A stretch of 10,585 nucleotides of DNA from Candidatus Avacholeplasma faecigallinarum (GCA_018715825.1 DVKU01000160.1:1-10585); one strand, 5' to 3'; shown: positions 1 to 7,731, numbered from the stretch's first letter. Notes: generated from the letters alone by a model not told the origin. Translations and numbers: made by a program.

Positions 1-219
1 ATATAATGTAACCTCTCTACCTTCATCAGACATTAAATAAACTCTTAACTGACCTGATAAAATTATCATTATTCCCTTGCAATTACTCTCATTTTTATAA
101 ACCATAGTTGATTTTTCAAATTTATTAATTACTGACCCATCAATAATCATTTTTCTTTCTTCTTGGGTTAGTTTATCCCATATAGCTAAATGGCTTTTTA
201 ATATCATTTCTTTATCCAT
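1..219 (-). CDS. Crp/Fnr family transcriptional regulator, N-terminal part only
   Basis: The ATG is at 219-217, with an AAGAGG ribosome binding site about 8 nt upstream. The 73 visible codons run off the left edge without a stop. The protein opens with a helical stretch (residues 7-32, with LTQEER) and enters a cyclic-nucleotide-binding-type beta barrel: F34, a Y-K pair at 41-42, then C47-K-G, ILSGQLRVY (53-61) and DEGRE (65-69). This order is typical of the sensor domain of Crp/Fnr proteins, which usually run to about 220 residues and end in a winged helix-turn-helix; that part lies outside the window. The effector cannot be read from this fragment. No FNR-type N-terminal cysteine cluster is present; the only cysteine is C47. 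It follows the xpt terminator and has its own possible promoter, so it is probably a separate transcript. Regulation of the purine/molybdenum genes is possible but only inferred from position. Confidence 0.85.
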   Translation of the reverse strand, partial: MDKEMILKSHLAIWDKLTQEERKMIIDGSVINKFEKSTMVYKNESNCKGIMIILSGQLRVYLMSDEGREVTLY

Positions 220-239
220 ATTTTCTACCTCTTATTGAG

Positions 240-248
240 ATTATAACA
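240..248 (-). promoter_or_regulatory. Extended -10 promoter for the Crp/Fnr gene
   Basis: On the minus strand a TGTTATAAT element (TGn plus consensus TATAAT at 245-240) lies in the 76-bp gap before the regulator gene. The matching -35 position (about 268-263, TAGAAT) is poor, which an extended -10 can tolerate. The predicted start near 233 falls at the first base of the ribosome binding site, so the leader would be very short. This lowers confidence. Confidence 0.4.
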
Positions 249-273
249 AATTTTATAAAAATATTCTATTAAT

Positions 274-312
274 AAAAAGTAGTGCATTAGAAAATCTAAT
301 CCACTACTTTTT
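274..312 (-). terminator. Rho-independent terminator ending the purine/molybdenum operon
   Basis: Bases 274-291 pair with 295-312: 17 base pairs around one C/C mismatch (285/301), closed by a 3-nt loop (292-294). Read on the minus strand, the stem begins with five A and ends with five T, giving the U-tract. The TAG stop of xpt (298-296) lies inside the stem, so the last five codons of xpt form part of the terminator. The A/T-flanked stem could also work in the opposite direction, but no plus-strand gene lies to its left. Confidence 0.85.
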
Positions 313-889
313 CCATTTCTTTAAAATGAATTTTTTTAGCCTCATCATCCATGGAATCTATAATTGCTAAAGACTCAACTCTTATTTTCTTGTCTCTTAA
401 GATTTTTCCACCCTCTTGAAATCCCTTTTCAATGGCAATACCAACACCTACTAAGTGGGCATTAGCTTGATTTATAATATCAATCATACCTAAGGTGGCA
501 CTTCCGTTGGCTAAAAAATCATCTATAATTAAGACTCTATCATCACTAGTTAAAAATTCTTTTTCAATATTTATAACAAATGATTGATGTCTTGTATAAG
601 AATATATTAATGATTTATAGGTTTTACCAATATTAGAAGATTCACTTTTTTTAGCAAAAATGACAGGCACCTTAAACTTTAGTCCTGTTAACACCGCTAA
701 AGCTATACCAGATGCTTCAATAGTAATTATTTTTGTTACATTATCATTTTTAAAAAGATTGTACCACTGATCTGCCATTTTATCTAAAAAGACAGGATCT
801 AGTTGATGATTTAAAAAAGAATTAACCTTTAACACATTACCAGGTAAAATTTTGCCTCTTTTTTGAATTTCAATTTCTATTTCCTTCAT
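296..889 (-). CDS. xpt: Xanthine phosphoribosyltransferase
   Basis: Transfers ribose-5-phosphate from PRPP to xanthine, making XMP for guanine nucleotide synthesis in the cytoplasm. At 197 residues it matches the roughly 190-residue Bacillus Xpt family closely. The N-terminal VLKVNSFLNHQLDP (19-32) is a family hallmark. ITIEASGIA (55-63) lies near the start of the fold, and the PRPP-binding motif VLIIDDFLANGSA spans 119-131. The region IEKGFQEGG (153-161) and RVESLAII (170-177) also match. The ATG at 889 has AAGGGG 7 nt upstream. It is the last gene of the operon, 34 bp after the cytidylyltransferase gene, and has no riboswitch of its own, unlike Bacillus xpt-pbuX. Its place beside a purine hydroxylase suggests it captures xanthine made by that enzyme or imported by the permease. 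Confidence 0.96.
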   Translation of the reverse strand: MKEIEIEIQKRGKILPGNVLKVNSFLNHQLDPVFLDKMADQWYNLFKNDNVTKIITIEASGIALAVLTGLKFKVPVIFAKKSESSNIGKTYKSLIYSYTRHQSFVINIEKEFLTSDDRVLIIDDFLANGSATLGMIDIINQANAHLVGVGIAIEKGFQEGGKILRDKKIRVESLAIIDSMDDEAKKIHFKEMEKVVD

Positions 890-923
890 AATTATACCCC
901 TTATTTTTCAATTGATTATAACT

Positions 924-1496
924 CTATTTAATTAAATAATCTATATCTATAAGCTCATTTTTTGACGTTTTATGTAAATAAACCTTATCCATATTTTTTA
1001 ATATGATAGTTTTTCCTCCCCGATCAGAACTAAGCTTAAGTAAATCATCTTTATAGTCATAGCTAAAAATACAGGGATTAGAGGTATTTAAATCTTCATC
1101 ACATAAACATGCTAAAGGTAGATTACTTTTTAAATAACCATTTATAAAATTAAGTAATGTTTCAAACCTTAAATATGGCTCATCACCAACCATAAACATA
1201 AAGTCATTATGATTTTTAGAATGTAAAACTCCTAAATGAATTGAAGCTGTAATACCTTCATTACTATTAAAATTATTGATGTATTTTAAATTATACTTTT
1301 GAGTTAGTTTTAAAATTTCATCATATTTAGAAACTACCACAACCTCGTCAATAATCGAAAGCCTTTCCTTTAACAAAGTGGCATTTATTAATGACCACTC
1401 AATCATTGGCTTACCATTTATAGGATATAATAGCTTATTACCATTAAACCTTTTCGAACTACCTGAGGCAAGAATTATAATACTTATTTTATTCAT
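924..1496 (-). CDS. MocA/PucB-like molybdopterin cytidylyltransferase (NTP transferase)
   Basis: A 190-residue nucleotidyltransferase of the MobA/MocA fold. The N-terminal loop LASGSSKRF (9-17) followed by GNKLL (19-23) is the nucleotide-binding signature. NEGITASIHLG (79-89) and GDEP (104-107, the metal/nucleotide-binding acidic site, usually GDQP) follow, and the C-terminal DIDYLIK fits the family's DIDTPEDL-like end. Known relatives (E. coli MocA, Bacillus PucB) attach CMP to molybdopterin, making the cytosine dinucleotide form used by xanthine dehydrogenase-family enzymes. Its start codon overlaps the molybdenum-subunit gene by 8 bp, which supports a dedicated role in maturing that enzyme. 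The ribosome binding site is weak (AAGG, 4 nt upstream), as expected for a coupled gene. A related selenium-hydroxylase accessory role (YgfJ-like) cannot be excluded. Confidence 0.85.
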   Translation of the reverse strand: MNKISIIILASGSSKRFNGNKLLYPINGKPMIEWSLINATLLKERLSIIDEVVVVSKYDEILKLTQKYNLKYINNFNSNEGITASIHLGVLHSKNHNDFMFMVGDEPYLRFETLLNFINGYLKSNLPLACLCDEDLNTSNPCIFSYDYKDDLLKLSSDRGGKTIILKNMDKVYLHKTSKNELIDIDYLIK

Positions 1497-3771
1497 TTGC
1501 CTTTTTTAACTCCATAAAGACCTTTTCAGGAGTAATAGGAAGCTCTCTTATTCTAACATTGCAAGCATTATAAATGGCATTGGCAATAGCTGGAGATGGT
1601 GTGTTAATTACTATCTCTCCAATAGATTTTGCCCCAAATGGTCCTGTAGGTTCGTATGAGCTTTCAAAATCAACCTCAATTTGACCTATATCCTGTCTTG
1701 TAGGAATTTTATACTGCATAAAAGAATTAGTTTTAACCTTACCATCCTTAGTATATAAAACATCTTCAAATAAAGCCATTCCAATTCCTTGTACTATTCC
1801 TCCTTCAGTTTGAATTCTAGCTAAATTAGGATTAATAACAGTACCACAATCTACTACTGCCTTATAATTAATCATATCAATTTTACCAGTTTCTAAATCA
1901 ACCTCTACCTCTGCCATACCAACCATAAATGGTGGTGGTGATACCTTGGAAGAATGACTTTCACAAGCATATAAGGAATTGTTATTATTGCACATTGCCA
2001 TATTGGCTAAATCCTTTAATGTGATAAAGTTGTTAGATTTTAAATCTTTTATAATCCTACCATTAAAATCTAAATCATCTAAATTTGCATTTAGTATTAT
2101 AGCAGCGTAATCTTTAATTTGCTTAATAAGCTTTTGACATGTTTTAACTACTGCCATACCTGTTAAATAGGTTGTTGAAGAGGCATATGAACCAGAATCA
2201 TATGGAGATGTATCTGTATTAACACCATAAACTACAATATCATCGACATCGCATAACAGACAATCTGCCGCCATTTGTGCTAATATAGTATCACAACCTG
2301 TACCCATATCAGAGGCACCAATCATTAAGCTATAAAAACCATCATCATTTACCTTAATGGCTACTGAAGCCACATCAACATTAGAAATTGATGAGCCCTG
2401 CATAGCTAAAGCACAGCCTACGCCTCTAACCTTATGATTATTTATAACAACTCTAGGGTATTTGCTATTCCAATCCATCATTTCTATACATTTATTTAAG
2501 CATTTATCTAGGGCACAACTATTGGCTGTTTCATTATAATAAGCCTTCATTACATCCCCCTGAGATGTCATATTAATTTGTCTTAACACGATTGGATTAA
2601 TATTTAATTTTGCTGCTAATTCATCAATTATGGACTCCAAGGCAAAGATACCTTGAGTTGCACCATAGCCACGATAAGCCCCAGCTGACATTACATTGGT
2701 ATAAACAACATCATATGAGAATTTAAAAGCCTCTATTTTACTATATAATGGTATTGATTTATGTCCAGATAAGCCTACGGTAGTTGGACCATGCTCACCA
2801 TAAGCACCCGTATTAGATAGTGTATATAGGTCAATAGCCTTAATATGACCGTCTTTAGTAGCACCAATTTTGATAGTTATCTTCATCTCATGACGTGGAG
2901 ATGAGGCAATTTGATTTTCTTCTCTAGAGAAAACAATTTTGCTAGGTCGACCTGTCATTAAAGTAACAAAGGCTGGATATACCTCACAAACTGCAGTTTG
3001 CTTAGAGCCAAAGCCACCACCAATTCTGGGCTTAATGACATTGATTTGAGCTTTTGGTATTCCAAGAGCATTTGATAAAATTCTTCTAACATGGAATGTA
3101 ACCTGTGTGGATGATACTACATTTAGTCTTCCATAAATGTCCTTATATGCAAAGGCTCTAAATGTTTCCATAGTGGCCTGCTGATTTGCCTTAGTATGGT
3201 AAGTTCTTGTTAGGATGACATCACTTTCATTAAAGGCCTTGGCTATATCACCTTCACTAGTAGAATCACTAGCACATAAATTTCTATGATTATCAGCTCC
3301 AACCTCACATAAGGCTTTCCAATTATCCTCTGGATGAATAATAATTTCATTATCCAAAGCCTTAGTAAAATCTAAAAGCGGTGTAAGTATTTCATATTTT
3401 ACTTTAATTAATTTTAAAGCCTTATCAACAGCATCTTCACTTTCAGCTGCTACTATTGCAACAACATCACCTACATATCTTAAATGCTTATCTAAAATCA
3501 ATCTATCATAAGGACTTGGCTCTGGATAGGTTTGTCCAGCCATTGTAAAACGATTATTGGGAACATCCTTATATGTATAAATAGCAACAACCTGAGGAAC
3601 CTTTAAAGCAATTTCTATATTAATATCAGTAATAATAGCATGTGCATAAGGGCTTCTTAAAAGCTTTATTATAAGAGCATCCTTCATAACTAAGTCATCA
3701 GTATAGACAGGTTTGCCTGTTACTAAAGACATTGAATCCTTTTTTCTAATCCCCTTATTAACATATTTCAT
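1489..3771 (-). CDS. xdhA: Xanthine dehydrogenase-type hydroxylase, molybdenum-binding subunit
   Basis: The catalytic subunit (760 residues, normal for separate large subunits). It hydroxylates a purine or similar heterocycle at a molybdenum-pterin centre and passes electrons to the 2Fe-2S subunit. The N-terminal domain (about 15-125) carries the small-subunit-like hammerhead fold, with SPYAHA (40-45) and YVGDVVA (99-105). The Mo-binding domains follow: TQVTFHVRR (222-230), GGGFGSKQ (251-258), GAYRGYG (364-370, with the substrate-binding arginine R367), DMGTG (488-492), YDSGSYASSTTYLTG (524-538) and GAKSIGE (713-719, with E719 at the catalytic glutamate position). Q258 sits where bovine xanthine oxidase has Glu802, so the exact substrate is open. 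It overlaps the 2Fe-2S gene by 4 bp (ATGA), with AAGGGAG upstream. A selenium-dependent purine hydroxylase is an alternative; labile selenium leaves no sequence mark. The symbol follows E. coli usage. Confidence 0.93.
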   Translation of the reverse strand: MKYVNKGIRKKDSMSLVTGKPVYTDDLVMKDALIIKLLRSPYAHAIITDINIEIALKVPQVVAIYTYKDVPNNRFTMAGQTYPEPSPYDRLILDKHLRYVGDVVAIVAAESEDAVDKALKLIKVKYEILTPLLDFTKALDNEIIIHPEDNWKALCEVGADNHRNLCASDSTSEGDIAKAFNESDVILTRTYHTKANQQATMETFRAFAYKDIYGRLNVVSSTQVTFHVRRILSNALGIPKAQINVIKPRIGGGFGSKQTAVCEVYPAFVTLMTGRPSKIVFSREENQIASSPRHEMKITIKIGATKDGHIKAIDLYTLSNTGAYGEHGPTTVGLSGHKSIPLYSKIEAFKFSYDVVYTNVMSAGAYRGYGATQGIFALESIIDELAAKLNINPIVLRQINMTSQGDVMKAYYNETANSCALDKCLNKCIEMMDWNSKYPRVVINNHKVRGVGCALAMQGSSISNVDVASVAIKVNDDGFYSLMIGASDMGTGCDTILAQMAADCLLCDVDDIVVYGVNTDTSPYDSGSYASSTTYLTGMAVVKTCQKLIKQIKDYAAIILNANLDDLDFNGRIIKDLKSNNFITLKDLANMAMCNNNNSLYACESHSSKVSPPPFMVGMAEVEVDLETGKIDMINYKAVVDCGTVINPNLARIQTEGGIVQGIGMALFEDVLYTKDGKVKTNSFMQYKIPTRQDIGQIEVDFESSYEPTGPFGAKSIGEIVINTPSPAIANAIYNACNVRIRELPITPEKVFMELKKANE

Positions 3772-4235
3772 ATTTTAAGGCTCCCTTTCTTATATTCTAA
3801 AAATTTCTTAATGGCTCGTATTTGGCCCATATATCCTGTACAACGGCATAAATTGCCTTGAAGGTAAGCTCTAATTTCTTCTTCTTGAGGATTTTCTAAT
3901 TCCTCTACCATAGCTAAAACATTCATTATAAAGCCGGTGTTACAAAAACCACATTGATCTGCTCCCTCATCAGCTAAAAACTCTCCAAACTCCTTAGCCT
4001 TATCCTGTAATCCTTCTAAAGTCGTTATATGTTTATTATTACATCTTATTAAAGGATAGGTACATGATAATATTGGTTTTTTTTCAAGCCAAACTGTACA
4101 AAGCCCACAATTTGAAGTCTCACAGCCTCTTTTTACACTATAACATCCTTTAGAGCGTAAATATTCTAATAATGGCATATCAACTTTTACATCATCTTCA
4201 TAAAGCTTCTCATTTATCCATAGTTTAATTTTCAT
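3768..4235 (-). CDS. xdhC: Xanthine dehydrogenase-type hydroxylase, 2Fe-2S subunit
   Basis: Carries two 2Fe-2S clusters that move electrons from the molybdenum site to FAD. All eight ligands are visible. Numbering from the ATG at 4235, the N-terminal plant-ferredoxin-type cluster uses C38, C43, C46 and C58 (CETSNCGLC then SC). The helical C-terminal cluster uses C95 and C98 (QCGFC) plus C130 and C132 (CRCTGY). The length of 155 residues is normal. An in-frame GTG lies at 4244, but AAAGGG directly abuts it while sitting 8 nt before the ATG, so I take the ATG. That start overlaps the FAD-subunit gene by 11 bp, and the stop overlaps the molybdenum-subunit start by 4 bp, indicating translational coupling and equal subunit supply. 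The E. coli name XdhC used here should not be confused with the XdhC/CoxI-type maturation factor. Confidence 0.95.
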   Translation of the reverse strand: MKIKLWINEKLYEDDVKVDMPLLEYLRSKGCYSVKRGCETSNCGLCTVWLEKKPILSCTYPLIRCNNKHITTLEGLQDKAKEFGEFLADEGADQCGFCNTGFIMNVLAMVEELENPQEEEIRAYLQGNLCRCTGYMGQIRAIKKFLEYKKGSLKI

Positions 4236-4992
4236 AGTTTTCACCCTTTATTTTCTTTAAGCATCTACTAATTAAGACCTTACATAATTCATAGCGATAA
4301 TTTTTAGATGCCCGCATATTGCTTGAAAAAACAAATTTATCTAGACTCTTACTTATATTTTGGTCATCATATTTGGTTGAAACTAGCATAGCCTTCATAG
4401 GCCTAGCTCCTACAGCAATATTTAGATTATTATCACATAAACTCATAGCACAAGTTAAAACTGGAAAATCAGTAGCTTGATTTCTAAAATATTCATATGC
4501 TACTTTGGCCTTATTCTTTTTAACAATGATTTCTATTAATATATCTCTATCATATTTCATATCAACAAAATCCTTTAACGAAACGACACCACCCTTATAT
4601 AGTCTTACATATGAATCTAAAACTAAAAAGATGGTTAAAACATCTGAAAAGCCAAAACGTCCCCATATAGAACCACCAACTGTTGCACAATTACGAAATT
4701 GAACGCCTACTATACATTTTAAAGCATCATCAATTGCATAATTAGTAAATTCATTAATTGCTTGATTTAGTTGTAAATCTCTTAGACTTGTCATAGCACC
4801 AATTCTAAATTCTGATTCATCCTCTACTATATAAGATAATCCTAAATTAGATAAATCAATTAATGTGTTTCTCATAGAATTCTTCATCTTTAAAAAGGCA
4901 TTTCCAGCAACAATAGAGTTATTTTTATTTTGGTTAAGCTTATAAGCCTCCTCTAAACTTTCACATACTACATAGTTTTTATATTTGAGCAT
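4225..4992 (-). CDS. xdhB: Xanthine dehydrogenase-type hydroxylase, FAD-binding subunit
   Basis: A flavoprotein subunit of the molybdenum hydroxylase that takes electrons from the 2Fe-2S centres and delivers them to NAD+ or another acceptor. The 255 residues are somewhat shorter than the roughly 290 usual for E. coli-type XdhB, but both ends are intact. The first FAD loop is IVAGNAFLKM (27-36), where families usually show VAGGTDL. The second is RNCATVGGSI (100-109) followed by FGFSD (113-117). The C-terminal flavoprotein domain ends with SSNMRASKNYRYEL (223-236), a typical signature. The ATG has GGGAGG upstream, inside the end of the ATPase gene, and starts 1 bp after that gene stops. The N in AGNA replaces the usual second glycine, a mild oddity that still allows nucleotide binding. 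The electron acceptor cannot be inferred. Confidence 0.9.
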   Translation of the reverse strand: MLKYKNYVVCESLEEAYKLNQNKNNSIVAGNAFLKMKNSMRNTLIDLSNLGLSYIVEDESEFRIGAMTSLRDLQLNQAINEFTNYAIDDALKCIVGVQFRNCATVGGSIWGRFGFSDVLTIFLVLDSYVRLYKGGVVSLKDFVDMKYDRDILIEIIVKKNKAKVAYEYFRNQATDFPVLTCAMSLCDNNLNIAVGARPMKAMLVSTKYDDQNISKSLDKFVFSSNMRASKNYRYELCKVLISRCLKKIKGENYEN

Positions 4993-4993
4993 T

Positions 4994-5728
4994 TTATTCC
5001 TCCCTTATCATTATTTTGTCGGTAAATTCTTTTGAATATATCTCACTAAAGGCTTCATATAAAGCCCTATGGTCATCAGTATTAATTATGTTAACTATTT
5101 GTTTGTTAGATAAAACTACAATAATATCAGCATATTCCATTGCAAGCTTAGGATTATGAATAGATAATACAATGCTTTTATTAGTTACTGATTTTTTTAA
5201 AATATCTAAAAATTCATATTCCCTTTTAAAATCTAAGCTTGATGTAGGCTCATCTAAAATTAACCATTTTGTATCTTGGATTAATGCCCTAGCTAAATAT
5301 ATAAGTCTTAGTTCTCCGCCTGATAGCTCATCAATATATCTATTAGCTAAATGGCTAATGTTAAGCTTTGTAAGAACCTCATTTAATCGTGAATTTAACT
5401 TTGTAGTTGTTAAATTTAGAAATGTAGCTCCAAGTTTAATAAATTCAGAGACATTAAAGCGATAGCCAATTTCCATTTTTTGAGGAACATAAGCCATTAT
5501 TTTCGCTTTACTATGAGAAGAAATCTTTTCTAAATTTATTCCATCAATCTTAATACTGCCTTTTTGGGGCTTAAGAAATCCTATAATAAGCTTAATAATA
5601 GTTGATTTACCTTGACCGTTTAAGCCAACTAAAGCAACTATTTTATTATCAGGAATAATCAAGTTTATATTTTGTAAAATACTTTCTTTATGATAGGAAA
5701 AATTCAAATCACTGATTTCAATTGGCAT
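4994..5728 (-). CDS. ABC importer ATPase, FecE/BtuD type (probable molybdate/tungstate uptake)
   Basis: The nucleotide-binding subunit that powers the adjoining FecCD-type permease from the cytoplasmic side. All ATPase motifs are present in its 244 residues: Walker A GLNGQGKST (35-43), Q-loop YVPQ (80-83), signature LSGGE (135-139), Walker B LILDEP (156-161), the D-loop SSLD (163-166) and switch histidine H191. The ATG at 5728 has a strong AAGGAGG 5 nt upstream and overlaps the permease gene by 25 bp. The family alone covers ferric siderophore, haem, cobalamin and molybdate/tungstate uptake. The metal is inferred from the immediately following molybdenum hydroxylase genes; compare Haemophilus MolBCA, which is also of this type. 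Iron uptake is the main alternative. Confidence 0.9.
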   Translation of the reverse strand: MPIEISDLNFSYHKESILQNINLIIPDNKIVALVGLNGQGKSTIIKLIIGFLKPQKGSIKIDGINLEKISSHSKAKIMAYVPQKMEIGYRFNVSEFIKLGATFLNLTTTKLNSRLNEVLTKLNISHLANRYIDELSGGELRLIYLARALIQDTKWLILDEPTSSLDFKREYEFLDILKKSVTNKSIVLSIHNPKLAMEYADIIVVLSNKQIVNIINTDDHRALYEAFSEIYSKEFTDKIMIREE

Positions 5729-6702
5729 ACTATCCTCCTTTTTATCATAAAAACAATCAAGGCTAATGCCCCAAGAACAGATGTTAAAACACTAATCGGA
5801 ACCTCTGTTTGGCTTATACTTTTACAAACTAAATCAGCAGCCAATAGGATTATTCCACCCATTAATATGCTATAAATTAAGGTTTGTTTGAATGATCCTT
5901 TAAAAAATACTCTTGCTAGATGTGGCACTATTAAGCCTATCCAAGAAATAATACCTACTATACTTACTATACAACAAATTATTAAAGTACTTAGAATAAT
6001 TATAAAAAAACGCATATACTTAACATTTACACCTAACGATGTCGCCTCATCATCAGATAATGTCAAAATACTGATTTGCTTATGAAGAATTAATAAAATA
6101 ACTAAAGCCGGTATTACAATACAGCACATACTAATTACATCTAACCAAACAACACTATGAAAGCTACCCATAAGCCAATAATCTATACTGGCAAGCTGTC
6201 TTTGAGGATCAGCAATATATTTTAAATACATTATCACTCCATTACATAGGGCACCCAAAATTATACCTGATATAACTAGATTATAAAGCTTAGAACCTTT
6301 CATAAATTTAGTTAGGCAGATAGCTATTAATACGACAATTATACCAAAAACAAAAGCTAAAATTTGAATTGCCCAAGGTGAAGAATTAAAAAACAAGATA
6401 CCTATTATTGCCCCAACAGCTGCCCCACTAGAAACGCCCAATATGTCACCTGAGGCCAAAGGATTTCTAAAAATAGCCTGATAGATAAAACCTGAAAGGC
6501 TTAAAGCACACCCGGCAATCAAAACAAAAATAGTTCTAGGTAATCTAATATTTAAAAATACGCCCTTTTGGATATCTGTAGCATTTTGACCAATAAGAAT
6601 ATTAAATATATCCTTTAAGGATAAATCATATCTACCAATTAAAAGTGATAACATAAATAATACTACCAATATTATAATTAAACTGATTATTCTCTTAGTC
6701 AA
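5704..6702 (-). CDS. FecCD/BtuC-type ABC permease (probable molybdate/tungstate uptake)
   Basis: An integral membrane subunit of 332 residues with the long hydrophobic segments of the roughly 10-helix FecCD/BtuC family. Signatures include RLPR (53-56), GCALSLSGFIYQ (64-75), RNPLA (79-83) and LGVSSGAAVG (88-97). Late in the protein come WIGLIVPHLAR and a C-terminal LAADL and EVPISVLT stretch. The start codon is TTG (6702-6700), with AAAGGAAG upstream; no ATG fits better in this frame. It begins 17 bp after the binding-protein gene and overlaps the ATPase gene by 25 bp, forming a standard binding protein-permease-ATPase cassette. A homodimer would form the channel. Substrate assignment to molybdate or tungstate rests on gene context, not on residues in this protein. 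Confidence 0.92.
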   Translation of the reverse strand: MTKRIISLIIILVVLFMLSLLIGRYDLSLKDIFNILIGQNATDIQKGVFLNIRLPRTIFVLIAGCALSLSGFIYQAIFRNPLASGDILGVSSGAAVGAIIGILFFNSSPWAIQILAFVFGIIVVLIAICLTKFMKGSKLYNLVISGIILGALCNGVIMYLKYIADPQRQLASIDYWLMGSFHSVVWLDVISMCCIVIPALVILLILHKQISILTLSDDEATSLGVNVKYMRFFIIILSTLIICCIVSIVGIISWIGLIVPHLARVFFKGSFKQTLIYSILMGGIILLAADLVCKSISQTEVPISVLTSVLGALALIVFMIKRRIVCQLKSVI

Positions 6703-6719
6703 AATACCACTTCCTTTAC

Positions 6720-7724
6720 CTAAATTCCAAGCATTTCCTCTGTTACATCTAAATTAAAGAAGGTCTTATAGAAATATCTACATTCATCCATAAACTTACT
6801 TTTACTATATAAATCCTCATGTAATAATGAAGCCAACCATAAAACTCCTAGTGTCGAAGAGGCATTATTTGCATCCCAGTTTTCTAAAAGTGAAGGAAAA
6901 CGATATAAATTATTCTTAACAGCATCAAGACTATTTATGGTTTGATCATTTAAAATATCTTCCTTTGTATAAGCTGCATCACAAACATATAAAAAATATT
7001 GAGGATTCCAGCTTAATAATTGCTCGGCATTAACAATCTGCCAGCCTGAGCCCTCTACATCCTTAGAAACACTAATTCCACCAGCTAAATATATTAACTC
7101 AGTTTGATAATATCCACTTGGACAAGTAGAAAAATATGAAGAGGATGAGCTTAAATAAACAGTTGGTCTATTTTCAATATTTGCCATTATATCCTCAATT
7201 TCAGCAATTTTAGAAGCATTATAGTTATTAAAAGCTAAAGCCTCCTTCTCTTTATTAGTAGCCTTGCCGATAATTGTTATTGCCTCAGCAATAAGCTCAC
7301 TACTTTCAGGATTTACAACTATAACAGCAACTCCAACCTGTGTAAATGATTCAGCTGAATTTTTAAGGCTCAATGGTAAAATAACTAAATCAGGATTTTG
7401 ATTTAAAGTAAGTTCTACATTAATATCCTTTTTAGTACTAACCCCCGGAAGGTCTAAAAGTTCACTACAAGCCTCTTGATAAAGTTTTCTAGTATTAGCC
7501 TTTTGCTCAATAGCAACTAAATTATCCTTAAGACCTAAAGCCAAGCATAATGTAGTTGAACTATAATAGGCAGATACAATTCTTGTTGCTGGCTTTTGTA
7601 GAGTAACTACTCTATTTGCTTGATCTGTAATTGTAATGCTAGTAGAGCTTGTTGGGCTATTATTGCAACCACAAACACCTACTAAAGTAAATAAAATAAT
7701 TAAAACGTAAATAATCTTTTTCAT
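6720..7724 (-). CDS. ABC importer substrate-binding lipoprotein, Fe/B12/molybdate (TroA-like) type
   Basis: An extracytoplasmic binding protein of 334 residues. Residues 1-19 form a lipoprotein signal peptide (two lysines, a hydrophobic core, VGVCGC) and C20 is the expected lipid-anchored cysteine. A Ser/Thr-rich linker follows, then the periplasmic-binding-protein type 2 pattern: ITDQANRVVTLQKPATRIV (31-49), ELTLNQNPDLVIL and a later WQIVNAEQLLSWNPQYFLY. This family binds ferric chelates, haem, cobalamin or, for MolA-like members, molybdate and tungstate. Its operon leads into molybdenum hydroxylase genes, so I favour oxyanion binding. Ligand residues cannot be verified by eye. The ATG at 7724 has a perfect AAAGGAG 7 nt upstream; that site can be masked by an upstream UCCUUU in the structured leader. 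Confidence 0.87.
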   Translation of the reverse strand: MKKIIYVLIILFTLVGVCGCNNSPTSSTSITITDQANRVVTLQKPATRIVSAYYSSTTLCLALGLKDNLVAIEQKANTRKLYQEACSELLDLPGVSTKKDINVELTLNQNPDLVILPLSLKNSAESFTQVGVAVIVVNPESSELIAEAITIIGKATNKEKEALAFNNYNASKIAEIEDIMANIENRPTVYLSSSSSYFSTCPSGYYQTELIYLAGGISVSKDVEGSGWQIVNAEQLLSWNPQYFLYVCDAAYTKEDILNDQTINSLDAVKNNLYRFPSLLENWDANNASSTLGVLWLASLLHEDLYSKSKFMDECRYFYKTFFNLDVTEEMLGI

Positions 7725-7731
7725 ATGTTTT

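Noticed and set aside
241..258. TTATAA-N6-TTATAA repeat as an autoregulatory operator of the Crp/Fnr gene
   Set aside because: The half-sites are simple A/T palindromes overlapping the -10 box, likely by chance in this base composition, and do not match a Crp or FNR consensus.
4233..4244. GTG start for the 2Fe-2S subunit at 4244
   Set aside because: The AAAGGG site abuts the GTG directly but lies 8 nt before the in-frame ATG at 4235, which is the better start.
4505..4702. Plus-strand open frame opposite the FAD-subunit gene
   Set aside because: It lies entirely antisense to a well-supported gene and shows no recognisable domain.
5172..5465. Plus-strand open frame opposite the ATPase gene
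   Set aside because: It is the antisense shadow of a conserved ABC ATPase with no family match visible.
5690..6085. Two short plus-strand frames opposite the ABC permease
   Set aside because: Their residue pattern mirrors the antisense of membrane helices, and neither shows a recognisable family.
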